DNA from: Pseudomonadota bacterium
GTDB lineage: Bacteria > Pseudomonadota > Gammaproteobacteria > Burkholderiales > Eutrophovitaceae
Length of the DNA: 64,000 nt
Reading direction: 5' to 3'
Assembly: GCA_027624715.1 (NCBI GenBank)
Contig: JAQBTV010000005.1
Location: 61,635 to 125,634 of the forward strand
Below the pieces are notes generated by a model. It was not told the DNA's origin. It ran no database searches and saw only the letters and a program-made list of their open reading frames with translations. Of the stretch, positions 1 through 7,972 are shown piece after piece (position 1 is the first letter of the stretch; every line of letters starts with the position of its first letter). The position numbers and the translations under genes were made by a program.

Positions 1-1198
1 ATTCATCTCCTTGGTACCTGTGAAACGTAGCGCCACTCTCGACTAATTGAGCCTCAATTTCCTCATCCGTGAAACATGGACCGAGATACGAACCCAACAT
101 ACCATCACGATGCGAAACAGGACTACGCTCCTTAGCAAAATGCAAATACCATGCCGACAGCGCAGCACCCAGCGCCCCGCCCGCATCACCAGCTGCCGGT
201 TGAATCCATATGTGATCAAATATCTTCTCTTGAACTAAACGACCGTTAGCCACGCAATTAAGAGCAACTCCTCCAGCGAGGCATAAATTCTTTTGACCAG
301 TTTCTTGGGCTATATTTTTTGCGATAAGCAAAATGACATCTTCAGTTACTTTTTGAACAGAAGCCGCCAAGTCCATCTCGCGTTGTGTCACCCTAGCCTC
401 CGGAGCACGTGGTAGACCACCGAAGAGCGTATGAAATTTTTTATTCGTCATTGTCAGTCCAGTGGCATATTCAAAGTACGTCATATCAATCTGAAAACTG
501 CCATCGGCTGCGATATGAATAAGTTTCTCTTTGATTAAATCCGCGTATATGGGCCTCCCATAGGGAGCAAGACCCATGACTTTATACTCGCCAGAATTAA
601 CCTTAAATCCTGTGTAATAAGTAAATGCTGAGTACAACAATCCCAATGAATGGGGAAAGTGTATTTCTTTGATAAGTTTGAGTTCCTTACCAGAACCAAC
701 ACCCCAAGAAGTCGTCGTCCACTCACCCACACCGTCAATGGTAAGAACTGCAGCATCATCAAACGGAGAAGGATAAAAAGCACTAGCGGCATGTGATAGG
801 TGATGTTCCGAGAATAACAAACGCTCACCCCAATTGATTGAAATATCTAAAGTTTGAGAGAGTCCCTTGATTAACTGACTTTTTTGAAATAACTTCTCTT
901 TAATCCAAAACGGCATTGCCGATGCAAAACTTTTAAAACCTCTGGGCGCAAAGGCAAAGTAGGTTTCCAATAGCCGCTCGAATTTTACGAACGGTTTTTC
1001 ATAAAAAACTACGCTGTCAATCTCACTGGCATCCAACCCTCCTTCGCGCAAGCAATATTCAATCGCGTTGCTTGGAAATCGGGCATCGTGCTTTTTACGA
1101 GTGAAACGTTCCTCTTGTGCAGCGGCAATGATTTGACCATCTTGAAGCAAACAGGCAGCACTGTCATGATAGAAAGCGGAAATTCCTAAGATATACAT
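1..1198 (-). CDS. Carbamoyltransferase, NodU/CmcH/SxtI family (3' end outside window)
   Basis: About 399 codons are visible from an ATG at 1198; the gene continues past the left edge. The N-terminus has the family pattern GISAFYHDSAACL (residues 5-17). A metal-site block EHHLSHA lies at 131-137, TIDGVGEW at 153-160, and GGVALNCVANG at 309-319 is followed by AGDAGGALGAA. Family members transfer a carbamoyl group from carbamoyl phosphate to a hydroxyl of a sugar or natural product. The YrdC-like C-terminal part would be outside the window. The gene is third in a set with a 50-residue membrane protein and an SxtJ-like protein upstream, the order seen for sxtJ-sxtK-sxtI in saxitoxin clusters. The substrate cannot be told from sequence; a surface polysaccharide is more likely than a toxin. 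Confidence 0.9.
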   Translation of the reverse strand, partial: MYILGISAFYHDSAACLLQDGQIIAAAQEERFTRKKHDARFPSNAIEYCLREGGLDASEIDSVVFYEKPFVKFERLLETYFAFAPRGFKSFASAMPFWIKEKLFQKSQLIKGLSQTLDISINWGERLLFSEHHLSHAASAFYPSPFDDAAVLTIDGVGEWTTTSWGVGSGKELKLIKEIHFPHSLGLLYSAFTYYTGFKVNSGEYKVMGLAPYGRPIYADLIKEKLIHIAADGSFQIDMTYFEYATGLTMTNKKFHTLFGGLPRAPEARVTQREMDLAASVQKVTEDVILLIAKNIAQETGQKNLCLAGGVALNCVANGRLVQEKIFDHIWIQPAAGDAGGALGAALSAWYLHFAKERSPVSHRDGMLGSYLGPCFTDEEIEAQLVESGATFHRYQGDE

Positions 1199-1218
1199 GT
1201 CCGAAAAGTTGTCTGAAA

Positions 1219-1371
1219 TCAGAACAGCGTGTATATGAAAGGGGCTACTACTGAGCCCTGCGCTAGAAGTAACAACCCTCCAAGAAGAAGCATCACAGTG
1301 ATGATTGGTGTCATCCAGAGTTTTTTCCGAACACTTAAGAAACGCCACAACTCTTTTAATATTTCGATCAT
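1219..1371 (-). CDS. Small membrane protein, DUF5989/SxtK-like
   Basis: A 50-codon gene from ATG at 1371 to TGA at 1219, read by hand. It starts MIEILKELWRFLSVRKKLWM, has one hydrophobic segment (about residues 20-38, ITVMLLLGGLLLL) and ends in a short polar tail. The pattern of an amphipathic N-terminus followed by RKKLW and one membrane span matches the small DUF5989 proteins found between SxtJ-like and NodU-like genes. It sits 20 bases upstream of the carbamoyltransferase start and 12 bases downstream of the SxtJ-like stop, so the three are almost certainly co-transcribed. Its biochemical role is unknown; it may anchor or assist the carbamoyltransferase at the membrane (inference). Confidence 0.75.
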   Translation of the reverse strand: MIEILKELWRFLSVRKKLWMTPIITVMLLLGGLLLLAQGSVVAPFIYTLF

Positions 1372-1383
1372 GAGAGGTTCTAT

Positions 1384-1794
1384 TTAAAATTGATTATTGA
1401 ACGAGTCATCATTCAAACCCTTTACCTCTTTAGGTCTCCAGTACGTTTGACATGGTTTGATGCGTAACCGAAGCTCATCTCTCCCGAATACCCTCATCAC
1501 CAGACCCATGGGGACGAACAAGCCAAAGTAAATAGCACCCATGATAATTGGACTGATGATTTTACCCAGCAAATGTCCAAACCTTATCCAAAGTCGATTA
1601 AGAGGTAGTAACAAATCGGGCTTAAATGTGGCGGCAACTGAGAGTAGAACCGTCAGTGTGATTAAGCCAACATAGACCACAACACTCTGATTTTTAGCAA
1701 ATAAATAAAAAGCGATTGCCGCGAATAAAGCGGAAAAAAAATATCCAAATGTCCGGTTTGACGGCAGGTCCGTATCGGTTGATTGCGTGCACAT
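1384..1794 (-). CDS. SxtJ-like membrane protein
   Basis: 136 residues with two or more hydrophobic stretches (about 17-34, 38-56 and a broader one at 80-103), then a conserved-looking tail with GRDELRLRIKP and TYWRPKE. This is the layout of the SxtJ family, small membrane proteins of unknown activity that accompany SxtK and NodU-type carbamoyltransferases. The start at 1794 opens with a short polar leader. It is the first gene of the three-gene cassette. Function is not established; co-occurrence suggests a shared role in carbamoylating an exported or membrane-linked product. Confidence 0.75.
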   Translation of the reverse strand: MCTQSTDTDLPSNRTFGYFFSALFAAIAFYLFAKNQSVVVYVGLITLTVLLSVAATFKPDLLLPLNRLWIRFGHLLGKIISPIIMGAIYFGLFVPMGLVMRVFGRDELRLRIKPCQTYWRPKEVKGLNDDSFNNQF

Positions 1795-2025
1795 GAATAC
1801 TATTAAGTGATCAATAAGCTCTTGAGAAGGTTAACAACGATACTATTTATTCAGTGCCGAGTCCGACCCTAGCACTTTTATCTATTTACATCTATTTATT
1901 TTTGACTGAGAACTCAGAATTTAAAAATTATAAGTCTAATTTTCGTCATTGGAACTCTCTTTGCAACATAGAAACGGCTCCGTCAGTACTGACTCGCTCT
2001 TAAAAATATTTAACCCAAAAACATA

Positions 2026-4221
2026 TCATTCCGCTAGCTCAGATCGCGCCTGATATATTTTTTTGTAACTGTCAATAAGGCGGCGGTGCCTTTCAAGACC
2101 CTCCAGCTTCATACTCGTTGGCGCCAATCCGAAAAACCGAACCGTGCCGTCAATTGACCCCATGACAGCATCCATACGAGCATGACCAAACATGCGACGA
2201 AAGTTGACGGCATAGTCATCCAATTCCAATTCGTCATCAAGCAGCACCTCAAGCACCACGCTCAAAGCCTGATAAAACAATCCGCGTTCGACGGTATTGT
2301 CGTTGTATTGGAGGAAGGCTCCGATCAACTCATGAGTCTCTTCAAATTGCTTTAGCACGAGATGAATCAGCAGTTTTAACTCGAGAACTGTCAATTGCCC
2401 CCAATCTGTATTGTAGTCAAATTCTATGCCAATTAAGGTGGCAATATCAGAGTATTCATCAAGGTCATTGTTATCTAAACGCTCAAGCAGTGATGCCAAA
2501 TTGGCATCGTCCAGACAATGCAAGTTCAGAATATCAGAGCGAAACAACAGCGCCTTGTTGGTGTTATCCCAAATTAACTCGTCGATTGGGTAAATTTCCG
2601 AATAGCCAGGCACCAAAATCCTGCAGGCCACGGCACCCAATTGGTCATATGTCGCAGTGTAAACCTCTTTGCCCATATTTTTAAGGATGTTGAATAAGGT
2701 TACGGCTTCCTCGGCATTAGAGTTTTCACTGTCACTGGAAAAATTCCACTCAACAAACTCATAATTCGCTCTGTCACTGAAAAAGCGCCATGACACGATT
2801 CCACTGGAATCAATAAAGTGTTCGACAAAGTTATTTGGCTCAGTAACTGCGTTACTTTCAAAAGTGGGGCGAGGCAAATCGTTCAAACCTTCAAAACTAC
2901 GACCTTGAAGCAATTCTGTGAGGCTACGCTCAAGCGCCACCTCAAAACTGGGATGAGCGCCGAACGATGCAAACACACCACCCGTGCGCGGATTCATCAG
3001 GCTAACGCACATTACTGGGTATATCCCGCCCATTGATGCATCTTTTACTAAAACCGGAAAACCCTGTACCTCTAAACCTTGAATGGCTGCCATGATGCCG
3101 GGAAATTTAGACAGCACGTCATAAGGCACATCGGGTAAGGTGATTTCGCCTTCTAAGATTTCACGTTTTACCGCTCGCTCAAAAATCTCAGACAGACATT
3201 GCACTTGTGCTTCCGCCAACGTATTACCCGCACTCATACCGTTGCTGGCAAACAGGTTTTCGATTAGGTTGGAAGGAAAATATACCACCTCCCCATCAGA
3301 TTGTCGCACATACGGTAGCGAACAAATACCGCGCTGCACATTGCCAGAATTAGTATCGATTAGATGTGAGCCACGCAACTCACCATCGGAATTGTAGATC
3401 GGCAGGCAGTACTCATCGAGAATTTCAATCGGCAGCACATCCTCAGGTCCTGGTTCGAACCAGCGTTCATTCGGGTAATGAACAAAGTCTGCGTTGGCAA
3501 TATCTTCACCCCAATAAGCTTCAGCGTAGAAATGGTTGTTACTGAGCCTTTCGATATATTCACCCAAGGCTGATGCCAACGCGCTTTCTTTGGTCGCTCC
3601 CTTACCATTTGTAAAACACATCGGTGAATGCGCATCGCGAATATGCAAGGACCAGACATTTGGCACGATATTGCGCCATGACGCAATTTCAATTTTAATA
3701 CCTAGGTCTGCCAAAATTGCCGACATATTAGCGATAGTTTGCTCCAACGGCAGATCTTTACCAGCAATAAAAGTACTAATGTTAGAAGACGGTCTTACCG
3801 TAAGTAACGACTGAGCATCAGCATCAAGCTTATCTACTTCCTCAATAACAAAATCGGGGCCTGCTTGTACTACCTTTTTGACAGTACAACGTTCAATTGA
3901 ACGTAAAATACCACGGCGGTGTACCTCAGCAATATCAGTTGGTAACTCAACCTGAATTTTAAAAACTTGCTGATAACGGTGTTCTGGATCTACAATATTG
4001 TTTTGTGACAGATGGATGTTTTCAGTAGGAATGTTATGAGTTTCGCAGTACAGTTTCACGAAGTAACCTGCACATAAAGCCGATGAGGCTAAAAAGTAAT
4101 CAAAGGGACTAGGCGCCGATCCATCTCCCTTATAACGAATAGGCTGATCGGTAACGATTGTAAAGTCATCGAACTTAGCTTCAAGGCGCAGCTTGTCAAG
4201 AAAATTAACTTTAATTTCCAT
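2026..4221 (-). CDS. OsmC domain / YcaO domain fusion protein
   Basis: 731 residues. Residues 1 to about 135 form an OsmC-like domain (DGSAPSPFDYFLASSALCAGYFV with the family Cys). From about 195 onward it is a YcaO domain: GKGATKESALASALGEYIERL carries the ATP/Mg-binding Glu residues, and QVQCLSEIFERAVKREI the second Glu set. E. coli YcaO has the second part (about 586 residues) but not the OsmC part. YcaO enzymes activate amide backbones with ATP; in E. coli the protein has been linked to RimO-dependent methylthiolation of ribosomal protein S12. The OsmC domain may add peroxide or thiol chemistry (inference). No RiPP precursor or partner gene is visible nearby. The gene stands alone between two intergenic gaps. 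Confidence 0.85.
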   Translation of the reverse strand: MEIKVNFLDKLRLEAKFDDFTIVTDQPIRYKGDGSAPSPFDYFLASSALCAGYFVKLYCETHNIPTENIHLSQNNIVDPEHRYQQVFKIQVELPTDIAEVHRRGILRSIERCTVKKVVQAGPDFVIEEVDKLDADAQSLLTVRPSSNISTFIAGKDLPLEQTIANMSAILADLGIKIEIASWRNIVPNVWSLHIRDAHSPMCFTNGKGATKESALASALGEYIERLSNNHFYAEAYWGEDIANADFVHYPNERWFEPGPEDVLPIEILDEYCLPIYNSDGELRGSHLIDTNSGNVQRGICSLPYVRQSDGEVVYFPSNLIENLFASNGMSAGNTLAEAQVQCLSEIFERAVKREILEGEITLPDVPYDVLSKFPGIMAAIQGLEVQGFPVLVKDASMGGIYPVMCVSLMNPRTGGVFASFGAHPSFEVALERSLTELLQGRSFEGLNDLPRPTFESNAVTEPNNFVEHFIDSSGIVSWRFFSDRANYEFVEWNFSSDSENSNAEEAVTLFNILKNMGKEVYTATYDQLGAVACRILVPGYSEIYPIDELIWDNTNKALLFRSDILNLHCLDDANLASLLERLDNNDLDEYSDIATLIGIEFDYNTDWGQLTVLELKLLIHLVLKQFEETHELIGAFLQYNDNTVERGLFYQALSVVLEVLLDDELELDDYAVNFRRMFGHARMDAVMGSIDGTVRFFGLAPTSMKLEGLERHRRLIDSYKKIYQARSELAE

Positions 4222-4260
4222 AGAAGACTATGAAGCTAGCTTCACACTGTTATCCAAGCG

Positions 4261-4647
4261 TTACGCGAATACACTAGCAAAATTTATAGCTAGCATCCCC
4301 AGAGTCAATAGGACGCTAACTAGGTGCAAGCGCTTAAAAGCCTTCTCGTTGCCCTCGTCACGACTCTTATTGGTCATTGGAATCAACAGGTAGGCAAACA
4401 CGGAAAACGTCACAGTAGCACCAGAGGTGATGATGGCTTGTCCGTCTTGAGCAAAAATAGCAGCGATATTAGCGGCCGCACCGAGCGTAGCTAACAAGAC
4501 AAAAAATCTAGGAAATATCTTACGCAGAAAAACCGAGCTATCAGCACCAGAGAGTGCCGTAAAAACCACTGGGGCAACAATTGCCGTTTGAAAAACGATC
4601 ACACCCACGACCATACCGCTAATAAGCAGCGAAATATTTTCCATCAC
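4261..4647 (-). CDS. DUF4149-type membrane protein
   Basis: 128 residues with four predicted membrane segments (about 5-27, 47-66, 74-92 and 108-127). The segment FLRKIFPRFFVLLATLGA is typical of the DUF4149/TMEM205-like family, which has a conserved PRFF-like motif in the second helix. No enzymatic function is known for the family. It lies between the OsmC-YcaO gene and a 68-residue membrane protein, all on the minus strand. Confidence 0.6.
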   Translation of the reverse strand: MMENISLLISGMVVGVIVFQTAIVAPVVFTALSGADSSVFLRKIFPRFFVLLATLGAAANIAAIFAQDGQAIITSGATVTFSVFAYLLIPMTNKSRDEGNEKAFKRLHLVSVLLTLGMLAINFASVFA

Positions 4648-4695
4648 CCTCCATCCTTTTATCCAATGATCAATTCACCAAATCAAAATAAAGCA

Positions 4696-4902
4696 TCACA
4701 ACATTTGCGTCACTAACACTATTGCTACAACAAACCCAAGACTATATAAGCCAATTTTCCATAATGAGAATTGTCGTTTGCTCCAATCTATGCGGTCATC
4801 CCGCTCCCTCTGTCTTTTGAACGCTTTAAAACGTCCAATAAACAAAAATACCGCTAGGGAGATAATCGCGAGACCACCAAATATCACGCTGTTAAAATTC
4901 AC
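4696..4902 (-). CDS. Small membrane protein of unknown function
   Basis: 68 residues with two hydrophobic segments (about 5-22 and 50-67) separated by a strongly charged loop containing FKRQRERDDRIDWSKRQ. The start is GTG at 4902; its first base is the last base of the TAG stop of the upstream Bax-inhibitor-like gene (TAGTG), so the pair is translationally coupled. I do not recognise a named family. Coupling suggests it works with, or is made alongside, the Bax-inhibitor-like protein. Confidence 0.6.
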   Translation of the reverse strand: MNFNSVIFGGLAIISLAVFLFIGRFKAFKRQRERDDRIDWSKRQFSLWKIGLYSLGFVVAIVLVTQML

Positions 4903-5687
4903 TAGCGACTTCTCAGCTTAGCCAACAAACGTAGCATTTCCAAGTACAGCCATATGAGCGTCACCATTAATGAAAATGCGCCGAACCACTCCATGTACTT
5001 AGGCGCACCCTGCTCAGAACCCTGTTCGATAAAATCAAAGTCTAGGACTAAATTGAGTGCGGCAATAGCCACCACAAACAGACTAAATCCGATACCGAGC
5101 AATCCATTAGAGTGAATGAAACCAATACTCGAGCCAAACATGTTCATAATCATACTCACCAAATACAACAATCCAATACCCATAGTAGCCGAGGTCACCA
5201 TCAACCGATAATTCTCCGTTGGTTTGATAATTCCTGTCTTATACAAAAGCAACAGTGACGACAATGTACCAAGAGTCAGGCCGACCGCCTGAATTACGAT
5301 ACCGTCAAACTGAGCTTCATAAATTGCTGAAATCCCACCCAAAAATAGACCCTGTAACACAGCATAGATCGGTGCAGTTAAGCCGGACCAGTGCTTTTTA
5401 AATATTGTAACTAGAGCAAAGATAAAACCACCTATACCGCCGACCAGCATTATCGGCATTATCGTCGTCGGATTACCACTTTGGAAAAAAAAATTCCACG
5501 TCCAAGCTCCAGAGAGCACCACCAAAAGTAGTAGAATTCCCGTCTTATTGACTGTCCCTTCTAAGGACATGATGGGTATATCTCGGGCATCTACACCAGA
5601 TTTTCGCGCTGCTCCAATAAAAGTTCCAGCATTCAGCGCGGGGTTACCCGACCGACCAAATTTTTCTAATGCACTATGTTTAGACAT
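4902..5687 (-). CDS. Bax inhibitor-1 / YccA-like membrane protein
   Basis: 261 residues. A soluble N-terminal leader of about 45 residues (RSGNPALN, IMSLEGTVNKTG) is followed by seven hydrophobic segments spread over residues 49-258, including YAVLQGLFLGGISAIYEAQF and the C-terminal MVTLIWLYLEMLRLL. This matches the bacterial Bax1-I branch with a NPAL-type leader. Members are integral inner-membrane proteins, some with calcium-leak activity, with poorly known roles in bacteria. An AAAGGA-type ribosome site precedes the ATG at 5687. Confidence 0.85.
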   Translation of the reverse strand: MSKHSALEKFGRSGNPALNAGTFIGAARKSGVDARDIPIMSLEGTVNKTGILLLLVVLSGAWTWNFFFQSGNPTTIMPIMLVGGIGGFIFALVTIFKKHWSGLTAPIYAVLQGLFLGGISAIYEAQFDGIVIQAVGLTLGTLSSLLLLYKTGIIKPTENYRLMVTSATMGIGLLYLVSMIMNMFGSSIGFIHSNGLLGIGFSLFVVAIAALNLVLDFDFIEQGSEQGAPKYMEWFGAFSLMVTLIWLYLEMLRLLAKLRSR

Positions 5688-5930
5688 GAAAAAATCCTTT
5701 CTTTTTTGATCTAAATGCCAATACCAATTATCGCGATAGCCTCAAATTCCAACAATAACGAGGGAAACACAAGCGCCAGCGTTCAAGCAGTCGTACTGGC
5801 GGGTATACCTGCCGGGAAGGCATCACGACTAACTCTGGTAACCTCACCATACTTAGAAACATTCGTTTGGCCGTGCCATGGCCAAGGCCAAGGCCACCGT
5901 AGAAGCCGAATTTGCCGCTACTCGTTCAAT

Positions 5931-7649
5931 TTATGATACCGTAACTGATGCGGTTTGTTTCATCTGATAATCCGTCAAATACAGGTGCCCATCTTCAGAT
6001 ATTTTTTCATTGCGCCCTGTGATCCAAAGGCGACAGTTTTTTGCGTCACATAGGCATGGAAATTGTCTAAACAGATGATCTTCTGTTGATGCATAATCCA
6101 TAGTGAGCTGTTCGCCTTTACGAATATCTTTAATGCAGTAAACCTTGTGCTGGCGCATATCCAACACTGCATTTGGGTCGCAATTATGCAATAAATAACC
6201 GATAAAATGAGGGTCATACAGGTGTTGAGAAGCATCAACTTGAAGAGTATGCTGCTTTATTTCAGAGTCAATGATACCTGTGAACGTGCCGATTATTTCA
6301 CCACGCACAAAATCGCGCATAGCCACAAGTCCGACACCGTATTCGCCAAAACCTTGAAGTCGCACACTATCTATTTTGGGAAACAGCGCTCTTTCCTGAT
6401 TAGAAAACTGACAGAGTTTGAGAAAATCTTCGGGATAAATACAGGGCTGTCCGCTATCTATTGTTTTTGTTCTAATTGTAAAAGCCTGAAGCGCCGGAAA
6501 GCCATTCAGGGTTGTTGAATAAGTTGTTGTGTAAGCACCTGTATATGCCAGAACGACTTTGTCACCCTCTTGAAGGCTTAAGGGTAATTGGTAATCGAAA
6601 CATTCCTGATATATGACATCGTTAGAATCGCAGGTTTGTCCCGCTAATATTACACGTCCAGTTTCACCGGTTTTGTTAGAAAGAACCGGGTAATCAATTT
6701 TCTCTTCTACCAATCCGCCATAGCGACCGATATCAAGATAAACCCAACGCAAATCATGGTTTTGATAATCTTGTGAAATTTGCACCACCTCGGACAAAAT
6801 ATAACCAGCCTCCCCGCACAGGTAGCGTCCAGGTTCCGTATAAAGAGTCGGAGACGTTTTAAAATAGGTGTTTGCGTATTTTAAAATTGCTTTGGCAAAG
6901 GCTTCGATTGGCGGCGCGTCCGCACGATACATCACAGGAAAGCCACCACCGACATCCACAACACTCAAGGGGTAACCCGCAAGTGCTAAAGCATCAAAAA
7001 TACGGCTTGCTTCAAGCATCGGCTTTTCCCAAGATTCCGGGTTAAGCTGTTGAGATCCGGTATGAAAAGAAACGCCGTAAGGCACTAAGCCTAACTCTGG
7101 CGCAGCCTTTAACCATTCTTCTGCTTTCTCGAACAAGCACCCGAATTTGACCGTTAAGGGAGAGACTGCCCCCGTGCCGTCTGAAACAATACGGCAGATT
7201 ACCTTGGATCCCGGTGCCGAACGCGCTATTTTTTGTAGCTCGGAAAATTCATCAAACACAAACTCACGAATACCCTTCTGATAAGCCGTGGCAATTTCTT
7301 TTTCTTTTTTAAGCGGGTTACCGTAGAGGATTTTTTCAGGCAAAGCACTAGCATCAATACACATATTAATTTCGCCTACGCTGGCGACTTCAAAATAGCC
7401 GCCGAGAGCAACAAGGCTTTGCAAAATATGCGGGTGTGGATTTGCCTTAATGGCGTAATAATGCCGTGCATCCGGCATTGACGTGGTAAGCCTTTTGAAT
7501 GTTTCCTCAACTTTTGCAATATCTATTAGCAGGTAAGGAGTATCTTGGATACTCTCTTCAAAATAGCGTTGAATGTGCGCCGGGCACTTATCACTTACAT
7601 CCAAAATTGCTATTTCACCTAAAGCAAAATGTTGTTTTCTAAGTGCCAA
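5931..7649 (-). CDS. PLP-dependent ornithine/lysine-type decarboxylase fused to a C-terminal SET domain
   Basis: 572 residues in two parts. Residues 1 to about 395 are an alanine-racemase-fold (type III) decarboxylase: PLP lysine K68 in YYAIKANPH, H196 in VSFHTGSQ, glycine loop GGG 234-236, EPGRYL 272-277, the substrate-site C340-D341 in TCDSND, and GAYTTTY 371-377. Residues about 424-545 form a SET domain: GEYGVGLVAMRDFVRGE 435-451, the pseudoknot HNCDPN 488-493, GEQLTMDY 512-519, and a post-SET CxCx4C motif (C532, C534, C539) that with C490 would make the usual zinc site. The decarboxylase half would make a polyamine; the SET half would be a protein lysine methyltransferase. The reading frame is continuous. 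The asparagine before the pseudoknot histidine is replaced by L487. No linked polyamine genes are seen. Confidence 0.88.
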   Translation of the reverse strand: MALRKQHFALGEIAILDVSDKCPAHIQRYFEESIQDTPYLLIDIAKVEETFKRLTTSMPDARHYYAIKANPHPHILQSLVALGGYFEVASVGEINMCIDASALPEKILYGNPLKKEKEIATAYQKGIREFVFDEFSELQKIARSAPGSKVICRIVSDGTGAVSPLTVKFGCLFEKAEEWLKAAPELGLVPYGVSFHTGSQQLNPESWEKPMLEASRIFDALALAGYPLSVVDVGGGFPVMYRADAPPIEAFAKAILKYANTYFKTSPTLYTEPGRYLCGEAGYILSEVVQISQDYQNHDLRWVYLDIGRYGGLVEEKIDYPVLSNKTGETGRVILAGQTCDSNDVIYQECFDYQLPLSLQEGDKVVLAYTGAYTTTYSTTLNGFPALQAFTIRTKTIDSGQPCIYPEDFLKLCQFSNQERALFPKIDSVRLQGFGEYGVGLVAMRDFVRGEIIGTFTGIIDSEIKQHTLQVDASQHLYDPHFIGYLLHNCDPNAVLDMRQHKVYCIKDIRKGEQLTMDYASTEDHLFRQFPCLCDAKNCRLWITGRNEKISEDGHLYLTDYQMKQTASVTVS

Positions 7650-7972
7650 TTTTACTCACGAAGTTACTGTGGTTTTTACTGGTCACACGTTTGCGCAACA
7701 GATCGCAGAATTTTGCAAGAAACAAGCAATAAAGTCAACGGCCGATTTTTTGTGTGAGAGTACTGAGTAAGCTAAATAAGACTTACCGGAAATACCGCAG
7801 GAAGGGCTAAGCCTCAGAGTGTTGCAATGCCTAGTCTCACACGCTACTCTCCACGGGAGATACTCATCCTAGCCAACCTCGCGACTATCGACGCGATACT
7901 GAATGGCGACATACACCGGTTCCTGGTGGCCCGAGGTTATGACCTCGCGAACCAGGGGCGCCGGCTGTTCTA
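7650..7972. other. Intergenic stretch at the left edge of a GC-rich insert
   Basis: The first part (7650-7800) is AT-rich like the rest of the genome and includes the upstream region of the decarboxylase-SET gene. From about 7845 composition becomes GC-rich. A perfect hairpin CGAGGT-TATG-ACCTCG lies near 7932-7947, just beyond the O-antigen ligase stop. A plus-strand open frame crosses the stretch, but it continues antisense through the ligase and I do not believe it is coding. Confidence 0.5.

Noticed and set aside
1..1794. Saxitoxin biosynthesis cluster
   Set aside because: Only the J/K/I-like trio is present; no polyketide synthase or amidinotransferase gene is visible, so a toxin cluster is not supported within this window.
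5854..5960. Short plus-strand frame reading AKAKATVEAEFAATRS, phasin-like in composition
   Set aside because: Only about 27 codons from ATG 5878, no ribosome site, and overlaps the end of the decarboxylase-SET gene. Low-complexity alanine text is not enough for a gene call.
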